From: Zelonia costaricensis
Lineage: Eukaryota; Euglenozoa; Kinetoplastea; Trypanosomatida; Trypanosomatidae
NCBI GenBank assembly: GCA_030849075.1
Contig: JASAOO010003379.1
Location: 1-49,920, forward strand
Length of the DNA stretch: 49,920 bases
Reading direction: 5' to 3'
The notes under the pieces were generated by a model. The model did no database searches. It worked only from the letters and a program-made list of their open reading frames with translations, and was not told the origin of the DNA. Every line of letters starts with the position of its first letter. Within the stretch, counting starts at the first letter, position 1. Position numbers and translations under genes: made by a program. Below, in pieces: positions 37,336 through 48,314 of the stretch.

Positions 37336-39039
37336 GAGGAGGAAGTACGTGAACGAAGGTGAGGGCGGCGGGTGATGGATAAGGCGGCTCACCGCAGACC
37401 ACCCGAGAGTCGGGTGGTGGTGGCTTCTGGTGACGTCTCTTCCTCATCCCGTCGCCTCGTCAACTGGCACCATTCCATGTACTTTAGCAGAGCACTGCAG
37501 TTGTTTGATGGTGTGTGCGTTCACACTGGTCTCTGGTCCTCCCTTGGTTCATTTTGTTTTTTTCTTCCAGTGCTGTTTTGAAAACTCCCTCCCTCCCCCT
37601 CTCCCCAATCAAACCGCCCCCCCTCCCCTCCCATTATCCCTATCTAGGTGCCGTGTGGAGCAAGAATGTGGAAGGCGCTGCGATGACGTGAGGAAGTCCC
37701 GGGGACGGGAATGCGGGAGAGGGGTACGGCGGACGTGCGGGAGAGCTGGGCAAGAGAGGTGGACCAAAATGGGGACAGGTGTGGAAGTGGAAGCGAGCGC
37801 AAGTCTGTGGCTGCGGCTGCAATCGACGTCGGTGTGTGCGTCCTGCTGATGCTGCTGATAAGCTGCTCCCCCCCTTTGCTGCCCGCCGTACTCGCATATG
37901 AGTGGGCCTCTCCGCTCTGTAAGGCGCGGACGCCGTGCCGTCGTAGTCGCCGCTGCCGCCACCGCTTCTCCTCCCCTTCCCCTCTTTGTGTCATGGCCCC
38001 CCCCCTCCCCCTCCCCCGGTGCATCCTCTACCCTCTTGCCTCGCGCTTCCTCCGTCTCCACAGCGCAAAAAGGAAAAAAAAATACGGCAGCGAGTGCGCC
38101 GATGCGTCCCTTATGACGCCCGCCCCCCATTTTTCTCTCCAATTCTACGCACACCTTTTCACACCTCACCTCACAACCCCCTTCCCGATGTACGTTGTGT
38201 GGTGAGGGACGGTGCGCCGCCCATCACGCCTTCTGCCGCTTTTTTTTTTCTTTCTTCTCTTCTCGCTTCTTACCTTTGCACAGGAAGCACTGCCGCCCGT
38301 CCTCCCTGCTGCCCCGCTCCTCGTACAGACCGTTTCCGAAGTGTTGTCCTCCGTGTCTTGAGGCGGGGAAGTGTTCGCGTTTTCATCTATGCGTGGCCGG
38401 CCTCGTGCGCGCTCGGTGTTCCTGTGCCACCCTGAGGTCCACGCGTCCATCTGCCTCCATCTCTGCCTGAAGTGTGGTACGGGTGCCAGGTATTGTCAGC
38501 AAGGTCGGTATCCTGGAAAAAAAAACGCGCAGGAACACGTTTGCCAAGCATGAGTGAGGGTGCAATGACGAGCTCACCCGAGCGCGTGACGTCTATCGTA
38601 CTCTCTGTCGTTGGAGGGTGCAGTAAGGTGTCTCTCTTCCAGCGCCCCGGTGGGCCAAGGCAGCAGGAGCGGTGAAGCACGACGCCTCCTTTTCACGCCA
38701 GCGCAACGCCAGGTGGACGGGCAGCGAGCTTGCACCCTGGAAGGAGAAAAAAAAAACAGGGGGCGACGACCCACTGTCAACGCAGCCCGGCACCCTTGTT
38801 GCTGTGCGCTCTCCCTTCCACGGCAGCATGCATCCCCAACGTACGCGACAGCAGGAAGGGGAGGCGAAGGTAGCATGTCGCGCTGCTTGCGCCGCCTCCT
38901 CCTACGCAATGCCTTCTTCCTCGTCGCTCTTGAAAAATAAGCTGCATGTCCCCTTCTCCCCTCTCTCCCTCCCTCTCGATGACTCTCTTTCCCTTCCCGC
39001 ATACGACGGCTCTGTGCTCAGCTGTGTTACACATACGCA

Positions 39040-39048
39040 AACACACAA

Positions 39049-39080
<32 letters not shown>
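39040..39080. repeat. CA microsatellite
   Basis: A long CA run with short A interruptions within the 2.6 kb spacer; the longest dinucleotide run in the window. Confidence 0.7.
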
Positions 39081-39869
39081 TCACACGCTTGCGCGCACGC
39101 GATCCGCCAGCATCTAAAGCTCCGGTTTCCGCGCGTGCTCCCTCCTCCTACTTCCCCCCTATAGGTCCGGCGCGCCAGCCGCTCCACGTATTTTTCATAT
39201 TTCACAATCTAACAGACACCAATTCCCTTGAAGAGAGGGCGCAGGGGAAAAAAAGGAAAAACGAGGCTGTGCGCTCATTTCAGCACCGTTGCTCGTGTGG
39301 GTGTTGAGCGGCTTGTCTCTGCGCCCGCAGTGCAACACCTCGGACTGCGCCGATTCCGGGTCAGCTTCTCACGAGCATCATCGTACTCCTCTTTACAACC
39401 GCTGCAGGTCTTTCCCTCCTCTGACCGCGCCGCAGCGCAACCTCCGAGCGTGTTTCGCACGCGTTCTCCCTTGCACCCCTCTTCTCCCTCTTTCGGCATC
39501 CCCCCCTCTCTCACTCGTTGACGCTCAGCGACAGACAGGTCTACTGCTTCTTGTTCCTTCCCTGCTGTTGTTTTTGCCTTTAGAAGCGCTGTCGCTCTTC
39601 TGCTCTTTTTTTTTTCCCTGTGTCTCTTCTGGATTCCTTCGACTCCTCCTCCCTTTTCATTTCCTTCGATCCTAGTGGGTTTATTACTGGCGTGAGCTTT
39701 GAGCGCGTCTTGTGTGCTCTCTACATCCCTTAGTTACCTTAGCCCTCGTTTCCGTCCTTTTTTTCTTCTCCTTCTCTGTTTCTTCCGTGTCGTCTGACTC
39801 GACTGTCAGCAGTTTCCGTTTTATCTTGTTTACCAGCTGCTCTGCTCATAAACAGCACAGTGGACTCGG

Positions 39870-39925
39870 TCTTTCATCTCCGCCTTCCCGTGTTACAGGA
39901 AGGCCCTCCACACACACACACACAC
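39870..39925 (+). promoter_or_regulatory. Trans-splice acceptor and CA-repeat leader of the F-box-like gene
   Basis: A CT tract (about 39870-39891) runs into GTTACAG with AG at 39897-39898. The leader to the ATG at 39944 is then about 45 bases, of which 39909-39925 is a pure CA run. Confidence 0.6.
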
Positions 39926-39943
39926 GAACACGCGCGGGCGAGA

Positions 39944-41590
39944 ATGGACTGTGCTGATACGCTGCTTGTCGTCGCGTCGTTCTTGACGAAGAAGGACCTC
40001 GTGGCGTTGGGCGGCGTCTCGCGGCTGTGCCGCACGATCGTGACGGACGCGTTCATCTCGTACGGGGAGAAGCAGTACCTTGTGTGGCCTTGTCTCAAGG
40101 AGGGCCATGTAGAGCTCGCCCCGCCGAGCCAGATCCTTGCCCTGGGTGTCCTCGAGAAGGAGCAGCGGCTGCTTGTGCTGGTGCGCAGCAGCACGGATTT
40201 TCCAAATGTCGACGACCTTGAGTGCGCCCTCTACACGCAGCTGATCGACGACGCCGGCAACCTTGTGGAGCACCAGAGGGAGCTCCCGGTCTGCTTCGCG
40301 TGGACGACGTCGCTGGTCCGGTTCGTCGGCAATCGCTACCTTCAGTGCACGACGCGGGAGGGCGAGCTGCACGTGTTCGACTGCCTCATCGAGGCGATGC
40401 TTGAGCTGCCAACGGGCACGGACGGCTTCTACGCGTCGCCGAACGGTGACCGCTTCCTGCTCGACTACAACCGCCACGTCTTCTTCTGCACGGCCAGCGC
40501 GCACCTGGCGTGTTGGTGGGAGATGAGTCGCCTCGTCGACCTCAAGGCCGGGGGCGCCATGTACGGCGCACCGGCGCGGCTGCAACAGACATCCCTCGTC
40601 GCCACGCACCTGCGCGCGCAAGTCGTGCCGCTGCCGGACCCTCTCGTGAACACCCCGGCTGCGGCTGCCCGCGCCGACGTGGAACACCTGCCGCCGCCGC
40701 CACTCACGTACTGCCTCGGGGGCAGCAGCTCCGCCTGGCGGAACTTCTGGATGGGCAGCAGCTCCGTGCTCTTCGCCAACGAGGACGGCGTGAGTCTGCT
40801 CACGACAACCGCGTCGCAGCGGCTGGCGGCGGAGCGGCTGCCGAGCCTCACCGACTCGTGCGTGGACTTTGTGCACAACAGCTGCGGCGACGTCTACGGC
40901 TCACCCGATGAGGTGCGCGACGAGTATGCCGTCGTGAACTGCCGTGAGGTGCGGCTGCACTTAGTCACCTACTGGCCCGTCCGCGTCCCCGTCGCGGAGG
41001 CCAAGACAGTAGAGCTGGCGAGCATCGTACCAAGCCGCGCCGTGGTCAAAAACGTCCGCATCGCCGTCGCGTCGTCGGCGTACCTCGTGCACCTGCAGCA
41101 CAACACCCAGGACCGGGTGCTCTTGCTTTCCGCTGACCTGACGCTGACTCGGTGGATCTCGATTGGTCGGCCCTCGTGCTTCGTGTTGTGGCGGGAGCGG
41201 GCGTCGCTCGTGACGGCGTGTCTCGCGGACGACACCACAGACAACTACCACCCCCTCGTGGAGGCGCTTGAGGGCGGGCTCGGCTGCGTGTACACCTTCG
41301 GCATGCAATTGCGCGAGGCGTGCGCCATGGCCACGGCTGACCCGTTTGTGACCGCCGTGAAGGCTGTGTCGGCTGTGGACGACGACGGGTCCGCCGTGGT
41401 GCGCGCTGGGGCGGGGGGAGACGCTCGCGGCTTGCCGCTCTCGCTTCCCAATTCGTTGAACGGGGTGGAGGCGCTCTCGTGGATTGCCTTCGGTGTCGTC
41501 TCGGCGTCGCTGCTGTGGACCCTGTCGGCGCTCTTCTACAATGGGTGGTGGCTGCACCTGCAGCTGCTCTTTTGGGGCAAGGTGGCGTAG
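39944..41590 (+). CDS. F-box-like protein with a C-terminal membrane segment
   Basis: A 548-residue protein. Residues 1-40 resemble an F-box: ADTLLVVASFLTKKDLVALGGVSRLCRTIV, the usual helix-turn-helix that binds Skp1 in SCF ubiquitin ligases. The middle (about 45-480) is strand-rich with hydrophobic and Trp-containing strands (for example VRFVGNRYLQCT and RVLLLSADLTLTRWISIG), suggesting a divergent propeller as substrate-binding part. The end (about 510-543, WIAFGVVSASLLWTLSALFY then WWLHLQLLF) is a long hydrophobic stretch, so the protein may be tail-anchored in a membrane with the F-box in the cytosol. An F-box protein with a tail anchor is unusual. The start follows a clear acceptor 45 bases upstream. 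F-box call is by pattern only. Confidence 0.72.
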   Translation: MDCADTLLVVASFLTKKDLVALGGVSRLCRTIVTDAFISYGEKQYLVWPCLKEGHVELAPPSQILALGVLEKEQRLLVLVRSSTDFPNVDDLECALYTQLIDDAGNLVEHQRELPVCFAWTTSLVRFVGNRYLQCTTREGELHVFDCLIEAMLELPTGTDGFYASPNGDRFLLDYNRHVFFCTASAHLACWWEMSRLVDLKAGGAMYGAPARLQQTSLVATHLRAQVVPLPDPLVNTPAAAARADVEHLPPPPLTYCLGGSSSAWRNFWMGSSSVLFANEDGVSLLTTTASQRLAAERLPSLTDSCVDFVHNSCGDVYGSPDEVRDEYAVVNCREVRLHLVTYWPVRVPVAEAKTVELASIVPSRAVVKNVRIAVASSAYLVHLQHNTQDRVLLLSADLTLTRWISIGRPSCFVLWRERASLVTACLADDTTDNYHPLVEALEGGLGCVYTFGMQLREACAMATADPFVTAVKAVSAVDDDGSAVVRAGAGGDARGLPLSLPNSLNGVEALSWIAFGVVSASLLWTLSALFYNGWWLHLQLLFWGKVA

Positions 41591-43977
41591 CGCGGCGTGC
41601 TTGCTGCCGTTTGTTTGTGCGCGTGCAGGTGTTATCAGCTCGTGTTGTAAAAGTGTTGCGAAGTCTTGCGTCGACGCTGATGCGGAGTGTGACAGAGGGG
41701 TGCAACGATGTCGCTGCTGGAAACTCATGATTAGAATCGGTGCTCGTCAGCTCACTGTGTTTGTGTTTGTGTGTGTCGAGCTAGGTTGGCCTTTGCGCCA
41801 AGGAGCACCTCTGTGTGTGTGCATCTGCGCCTCTTCGTTTGTGTTTGTATGCGTGTGCATGTGTGGTTTCTCTGTGCTGTGGTTGGGTGCGGTGTGGGTG
41901 GCGATGCGGATGGCACAGAGGGGTGGAGTAAGGCGACACTACGTCTTCTCCAACACGAGATTCCTTTTGCCCTCCGCGTCCCACCTGTCCTCACTGCAGA
42001 AAGCGCTGGGCGCCGACGCTCACCAACTGAAAAAGCACACCTGTCTCCACAACAAGGCCACATCAGCAGCTTACAACTCCCCCCACCCCGTCCCCGCGAG
42101 AAGGAATAGAAAGCTGCACAGAAGAAGCGAAAAGACGTGTGCTGCTAGATGTGAAGAGCGTGCCTAGTCTGAGGCCAGTACCTTAAACCGATATGCCAGC
42201 CTCGGTCTCCTTTTCTGATTTGTGTTGCTTCCGGTGTCCTTGCCACGTGCACAGGCTCGCCGCTACCTTTTCCCTTCTCCTCATAAACGTGCAAAAAAAG
42301 AAAAGAGAAGTGCACACGCACCAGCACAGCGGAAAGCACGCAAGTCGGACACGGTGGTGTCCATTCTGCCTTACTCTTGTTGCTGCAAGCTCCTCACCCA
42401 CCCCGGGTTTCTTTCCGCCCACTCGCCTGCTGTGCGCTGCTTCTTTCGGATGCTCTGGAGTGGTTGCCTTGTTGCCGCTCGCGAAGAGCCTCCGCCTCGC
42501 GTTTTCTTCTTCGTCTTCTCTCACCGCCTTCTCCTCAAACCCACCGAGTACCTAGGCCCCCGCCTCCGCCCCCGCCCCCGCCCCCCCCCCCACAACTCCC
42601 CCCCCCTCCTTCCCCTCTTCCCCACCCTCTGTCACGTTGCCTCTTACTCTCCCTGGCCTCTTTCTGCCCCCCCCCCTCCCCCCCCCGAAAAGAAAAGACG
42701 CGCGCTTCCGTACCTTCCTTTTTTTTCTTTCTGTGTGTGTGGGTGTGTTTTGGGTTGTCCACTTGCACTTAGCCCTTCCTTCGGGCTCCAGCGCGTGTGC
42801 CGCCCTATACCCCCTTTTTTTTGTCTCTCATCTTTTTGCCTCACTTCTTTTTTTTTTTTGCTTTCGGTTCTTCTTCGTACCCCGCGTGATCACCTTCGCT
42901 CTTTTCCACCGGCGCGTGTTCTGCTGCTTCCCTCACCACGCTCCTCTTCTTTTTGTTTTGTTTTTCTTCTTTGCGTTTTTTTGCCTCATCTTTGTATCCG
43001 CGTTCCTTGTCTCAGCATGGCCCCTCTGCTCCTTGCTCGTGCGTCCCAGACGCGCACTCTTCCCGCCATTCCTCGAGCTCTTTTTTCCTGTTCCACACTT
43101 TGGCATCCTGCTTTCCTCCTTCTGCTCGCGAGGATGGGCTTCTCCGGCTGTGTGTACGCCGACTTCCCTCCCTTCCTCCCCTCCCCCCTCACTTCGGCAC
43201 CTCATCTCCTCTCGCACCCCCTTCCCCGTTTCATGGCTCTGCATCGTTTGTCCCTCCACTCTTCTTCATTCTCTCCCCCCTCTCCCGCCGATGATTCCGC
43301 TGCCTTTTCTTTTTTTCTTCTTCCTCTTCGCCTTGTGATCCTCTTCTTGACGTTTCTCTCTTTTTGTTTGCTTTACATTGTTGCTTATGGGCTTGTGTGC
43401 TGCACCGTTGCCCAACCCCCTCTCTCTCTCTCTTTCTCTGTGTGTGTGTGTGTGTGTAGAGGCGTCTCCACCTCCCGTTCCTCCCTTTTTCTCTTCCAAA
43501 AGTAGGTGCTGTGGTGCACATCGACGTACACACGTGTGTGTCGCCTCACCGTAGCGCCCTAGACCCCCCTCCCTCCCTCGCCCGCTTCCATGCTGCACCT
43601 ACTGCATTTTCTTCCTTACACGCCTCCCATCTTTCCCTCCTCCGCTCCTTTCCCCTTCGTGCTGCCCACTCCGTTCCCGCACCCTCCTTCCCCCTGCCCC
43701 CTCCTCCGCTGCGCCTCGTCGTGAGTTGTGCGGGAAGGTAAAGCCGCACACGCCGCACCCTCGACCCTCTAGCACGACACTTGATCACAGGCTACGGGCG
43801 GGGGACGGGGGAGTGCAGACAAAGAGAGTTAGAGGACGGGGTTTGGTTGCGGCGGAGCAGGGGACGGGAGTGATGAGAAGGGTGCAGTGCAGGATGCCGT
43901 TGTTGATAGACCCAGTTGAACAACTGGAGCGCTTCCGCACACTGATTAAGCAGTAGAGTAAAACAATAAAAACGTGT

Positions 43978-43999
43978 ACATATATATATGTATATATGT
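43978..43999. repeat. Alternating TA-rich microsatellite
   Basis: The stretch ACATATATATATGTATATATG is rare in such GC-rich DNA and is followed 70 bases later by a GT run (44071-44088). It lies within the long spacer. Confidence 0.6.
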
Positions 44000-45191
44000 C
44001 GAACACAAAAACTGAGCAGAGAAAAACGAAGAACGAAGAAAAAGAAAAAGAAGGAGACAACGTGCGTATATGTGTGTGTGTGTGTGTGACGTGAGCGGTC
44101 TCATGGGGCTCTCCTCGCATTCTTCGCCGTGTTGTTTCGGCTCTGCTTCTGTATCTCTCTGTCTCTCTCGGCCCGCTTTGACTCTCCTCTTCTTCGTTTA
44201 CCTTCTTTGCCTAGTGTTTGTTCTCTTGGTTTCCAAAGCGTTCCTGCTCGGTAGAGTGATGAAGAGATGATCAAGAATTTTCTATGCTGTCCTGGCAGGC
44301 AGTTTTCCCTGCTGACTGAACTCTGTTGTTGTTGTCTCGCCCTTTCCCCCATGTAGTGTGTCGTTGCTGGCTCGTAGCTCTCTTTCCTGCTGTAATCTCG
44401 AGTGTTTCGATCTTTGAGGCGCCGAGACCGTGCCTCGCCCTCTCGACCACCTGCTTTTCTCGTCTTCTCTTGCCGCCGCGAACGTTCATTCTAATCGGTT
44501 CGCAAGTGTGTGCTCTCACTCGTCCTCCTTCTTTTTTTGCTTGTTTGTTGTCGGCCCCCTCCTCCCCCCCCCTCACCACTGCCGCGACTGAAGTGCACGA
44601 CATCCGTTTTACCCTCTCGTTATCACCTCACTGCTACTCCCTCTCGCTGCGGCGCCCTTGCTCGGTCGAAACACGACCTGGAAAGAGCGGCATGCCCTTC
44701 TTCTTTTTGTTTTATCCTTGTGCCCTTTGTGACCCTCCCTCGCATCTCCTGCATCCCCCCCTTCTGCCTCGCACAGCGAAGAGGTCGTGCAGTCTGGAAG
44801 GCACATCTTTTCAGATTTCTGTGCTCCATTACTACTGGATTGTCTGTTGAGTACGATACGCCAAGTTGCGTGTGTGTCTGTGTGTGTGTGTGTGTGTTTG
44901 TGTTTGTGTGAATGCGAGTGTGCCTGCTTGTGGCATCATTGTTGCGTTTCATCATTCCCTCCTCTCCCCCTTTATCTTGTTCTGTGTCGGGTGAGGCAGG
45001 ATAAAGCGCAGGCGCTTTTCCCCTTTTTTCAGTTGGCCGGTGCCTTCTCCTTCTCCCCAGTCCCTGTCTTGCTCTTTTTTTTCCTTTCCTTCCGTGCGTG
45101 CACTGCCCCGCCTACTTGCGCTGCGGCGAGTGAGGCGTGGCAGGTGGAGCGCGTCACGGAAGGCGCGCGGGAGAGGAGAAGAAGAGGCTGC

Positions 45192-45192
45192 N

Positions 45193-45232
<40 letters not shown>
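45192..45232. repeat. N followed by a 40-base G run
   Basis: An undetermined base at 45192 is followed by 40 consecutive G (45193-45232). Such a run is far longer than any other homopolymer in the window and sits directly at an N, so its length is not trustworthy and it probably marks an assembly join or a sequencing artefact. Confidence 0.75.
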
Positions 45233-45234
<2 letters not shown>

Positions 45235-45515
45235 GGGCGGCCGTTGCATCTATACCTGGAGTTCGTAGCTACTCCCACACCCATACACGCACTCTTCCGC
45301 TCCCCACCCCTCTCCTGTCCCGCGGTGTCATTCCTTCGATCCCTTTTTCTCTACGCTCTCCCGCTGGTATTCCTGTGTGCTTTTGTTCTGTTGGCCTACG
45401 TTTCATCGTGTCTGTTCTACATGCCGCCCTCTTCCCACTCCCCCCCCCCACTCCTCCACCCCGATCTCTTTCACAGTGGTTTACTCAGCGCGGATGTGTC
45501 CGTGTCGCTGTTTGC

Positions 45516-45549
45516 GTGTGCATATGTGCGTGGTGTGCATATGTGCGTG
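45516..45549. repeat. 17-base tandem duplication
   Basis: The unit GTGTGCATATGTGCGTG occurs twice in a row (45516-45532 and 45533-45549) and runs into a GT-rich stretch. Confidence 0.7.
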
Positions 45550-46336
45550 GTGTGTGTGCGTGTTTGTGTGTATATTTGGCGACGTCACTTGTCTCCTGCG
45601 CACCCCTCTCCCCGTTTGTCCGTGCGATGCTGCAGTTGTCAGTCGAGCGAGGAAGTGGCGGGGCAAGAGCTTGCGCCAATCATGTGGGTCTTTTTTTCAC
45701 AACGTGCCGACACCTTCACGTCTCGCGCGTCGCGCTGCAGGTTGGAGGAGGGGGGCAGCCACGCAACAGCAACAGAATGGAGGAGCGATATGAAGAAGAA
45801 GAGATTGCCGCAGCGTCGTCGCTCAGTTTCGTGCCGTGCAGGCGCAACGGCGTGGGGCTTTACGTGTGCGCTGAAGGGGGAGAGGCTTCGCCTTCCTTCA
45901 CCGCCTCTCGGTCACGCCTGCCGGGGATCCTCGTGTGCCGTTGTCCGCACCGCACTCTGGCGACAATGAGCTTCTTTTGAAGAAGGGCGAACCTCATAAA
46001 TGCGTGGTGGTATTTCTGCCTGCCGTGTCGCCGCTTCGCCACTGCTTTTTCTCTCTGATTTCAACTTCATCACTCCCTCGTCCCCCACTCACCCCCTCAC
46101 ACACACACACACACACAAGCAAACCAATAGACCGCGTGGTTCAACACAGGGCAAGCATCCAGATAAAGCGGGGCAAAAACGAAACAAACAGTGACTACAA
46201 CAACAACAAAAAGAACAAGCGGGCATCGCCGTCAGCCCAGCTACTTTTGTGCCGCTGTGCATTTCTTGCCCTTTATCCGTCTCTCTCCCCTCATTTCTTT
46301 TTCTTGTTCAACTCCTCCACACATCGCCTCAACTCA

Positions 46337-47749
46337 ATGAGCGTCGACAGCGCCGCTTTCGAGTCCTTCTGCGCCGAGAGCGCCCTCCAGCAGCGGGGCG
46401 AGGGCGTGTCGGTGCCGCCGGCGGCCTCGCAGAGCTTCGCCTACTACCAGTGGCTCGAGGTGGTGCGGACCAAGTACGAGGCCAGCCTGCCATCGGCACT
46501 GGCACAGGCGACACCCGCGACGGCCACGCCCTCTTCGGCCACGCCCTCTTCGGCGCCGCCCACCCCGAAGCGAACCAAGACGGAGGGCACTCCGGCTGAG
46601 GTCAGCAGCAGCAGCAGCGTCCCCACCCTCGCCGAGATGCTGGCCGAGCGAATCGCGAAGTCGCTCGAGGCGCAGGCGGTGCCGACGCAGGCCTCCGCGG
46701 CCCTCCGCCACGCCGCCCAGCAGCCCTTCCCCATGCCGCCAGCTGCCGCGGACATGCCCGCCTTCCTCGCCCTCGCAGAGGCGGCGATTCGACTCACCCT
46801 GTGGGCGCCGCAGGACGCCCGGCTCGCGCAGCTGGCGGCGCGGCTGCGGCCGAATTTGCGCACGCTGGAGGAGCGCGGCATCATCCGGCTGTGCCACGGC
46901 TGCTTTCCCGCGCTGCAGGTGCTCATGGACCTCCTCTCGTGGCGCATCATTGTCCACCGCTGGGCACGTCTGTCGCTGGATATGCGGCAGGTCGCCGTGG
47001 ACGGGGTGCTGACTTTGTGCGACTGTCTTGACAGTGTGGCCACGGAGGTGCTGCGCTGCGCTGCACAGGCGCTGCCGATGACCGCGTCGCCGCCATCGTC
47101 GACATCGCCCCCTGCAGCCGTCGAGGTGGCGGCAGACGACATGCACACGATGGATCTGCTCGTTGCCCACGCCAGCGCCTCGGTGCCGTTCCAGTTTCCG
47201 ACCTGCCGCGACTTGGCAGACCTGTACCCGGAGCCGACAGGCGTGCTGCGCGTGCCGGGTGACGAGCTCGGCGCCTCGGACGACAGCGCGCCGCCCGTGC
47301 ATCGGCCAGAGCAGCCGACTGCGATGAAGCGGGAGCGCACTAACGACGACGGCGTGCGTGTCGACAACCTGCTTGCTGCAACGCCCACAATGACGCCCGC
47401 CGCGCAGGCCTCCTCGACCCTACCGACCCCGCAGGCGCCGGCTCGTCGTGTGGCGGCGCCAGGGTCGGCGGCGCCAGGGCGCGTCGCGTGCAGCTCGCGC
47501 TTCCACGCGCGCTACGCCGATGCCACCAAGCACGCTAGCGCGGCGTGCCCCTTCTGCGCCACGTGCCACGTGATGGAGGTTTTGTTCGGCGGCGACACAC
47601 GCAGGTGCTGCTGGGGGCACTGGCCGACGCCGCGCAGGCTGCAGCTCCACCTGCAGCGGCACCCACAAGTTCTGCGGCTTGCGCAGGCGCGCCTCAGCCG
47701 CCTGGAGCAAGGTGAGCGGCTGAGCGCAACAGACGAGGTGCCGCTTTGA
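46337..47749 (+). CDS. Hypothetical protein with C-terminal Cys/His cluster (possible TFIIIC-type zinc finger)
   Basis: A 470-residue protein. It has an N-terminal helical part (FAYYQWLEVVRTKYEASLP), a low-complexity Ala/Pro/Ser/Thr linker with a duplicated 15-base unit (about residues 57-80), a helical middle domain (about 100-235, including WRIIVHRWARLSLDMRQVAVD), a second disordered stretch, and a Cys/His cluster at the end. The cluster has Cys404, Cys407, Cys410-His411, Cys424-Cys425 and His428, reading CPFCATCH, then CCWGHWPTPR. The spacing CPxC, about 16 residues, then C..GHW is reminiscent of the zinc finger at the end of TFIIIC subunits (CPICG, then C..GHRW), which would suggest a polymerase III transcription factor, but this is weak. 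The basic stretch PKRTKTEG near residue 75 could be a nuclear signal. The frame is open back to 45935, but that part is spacer-like. Confidence 0.7.
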   Translation: MSVDSAAFESFCAESALQQRGEGVSVPPAASQSFAYYQWLEVVRTKYEASLPSALAQATPATATPSSATPSSAPPTPKRTKTEGTPAEVSSSSSVPTLAEMLAERIAKSLEAQAVPTQASAALRHAAQQPFPMPPAAADMPAFLALAEAAIRLTLWAPQDARLAQLAARLRPNLRTLEERGIIRLCHGCFPALQVLMDLLSWRIIVHRWARLSLDMRQVAVDGVLTLCDCLDSVATEVLRCAAQALPMTASPPSSTSPPAAVEVAADDMHTMDLLVAHASASVPFQFPTCRDLADLYPEPTGVLRVPGDELGASDDSAPPVHRPEQPTAMKRERTNDDGVRVDNLLAATPTMTPAAQASSTLPTPQAPARRVAAPGSAAPGRVACSSRFHARYADATKHASAACPFCATCHVMEVLFGGDTRRCCWGHWPTPRRLQLHLQRHPQVLRLAQARLSRLEQGERLSATDEVPL

Positions 47750-48314
47750 GAAGGGGCAGGCGATTGGTGCTTTCCGCGTTGGCGTGCGTGCGGCTGCGCG
47801 GGCACAGCATGCGGGCAAAAAAGAAAAAAAGTGTCAGCGTGGGACTGCAACGGAAACACGGAGAGAGGGCGTGTCTCGATGTCGGCGCTTTTATCTCGCT
47901 CTTCTCTTGCGTGAGCCGCACCCCTTCCCCCCCCTCCTGCGAGCGGCGCTCGTGTCAACGTCTTCTTTTCCGCCTGCACACCGATGCGTTTCTCCGCCAG
48001 ATGGCCATGCAAGGGGCTGCCCGCGGCGTTGCTCTCGCCGTTCACAACGATGCCCTTCCCCCGTAACCCTCTCCCCCATCCCGCCGTTCTCCACGTACCT
48101 GCCACCCTCTCCACCGGTGGAACACCAACGCAGGAAATCAAACGCACATCCAGCTCAGCTCCCCTTCCTGTCCATTTTACGCGTTTTCTCTTTACCGCAA
48201 ACAGAAAAGAAAGTTGCCCTTACCGCTCTTGAGGTGTCTCCCGTGACTGATCTAGAGTCCTTCCAATTCCACCCCTCACTCCTCTCACCTTCCACACCAA
48301 CGAACTTCTTCACC
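47750..48314. other. Spacer with cysteine synthase acceptor
   Basis: No gene is seen. A CT-rich stretch ending GTTTTCTCTTTACCGCAAACAG gives a likely acceptor AG at 48203-48204, about 110 bases before the cysteine synthase ATG. Confidence 0.55.

Larger units (their letters stand above)
37336..39943. other. 2.6 kb spacer
   Basis: No convincing gene is seen. It is T/C-rich on the plus strand at 38.0-38.3 kb and 39.4-39.8 kb, with a CA run at about 39040-39080 and a T run near 39606-39615. The acceptor of the next gene (AG at 39897-39898) lies at its right end. Confidence 0.55.
41591..46336. other. 4.7 kb spacer, strongly pyrimidine-rich
   Basis: No convincing gene is seen. From about 42.4 to 43.7 kb and 44.4 to 45.1 kb the plus strand is dominated by T and C with long runs of each. 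The open frames there (Phe/Leu/Ser/Pro-rich) are products of that composition. Repeats include GT runs at 43440-43457, 44071-44088 and about 44879-44898, an AT-rich alternating stretch at 43978-43999, a 17-base tandem duplication at 45516-45549, a CA run at 46098-46117 and the G40 run after the N at 45192. Confidence 0.55.

Noticed and set aside
42222..43505. Plus-strand open frame of about 427 codons
   Set aside because: The product is a string of Phe, Leu, Ser and Pro from T/C-rich sequence, with no protein-like periodicity or domain.
44787..45980. Plus-strand open frame of about 397 codons
   Set aside because: It crosses the N and the G40 run, and is low-complexity throughout.
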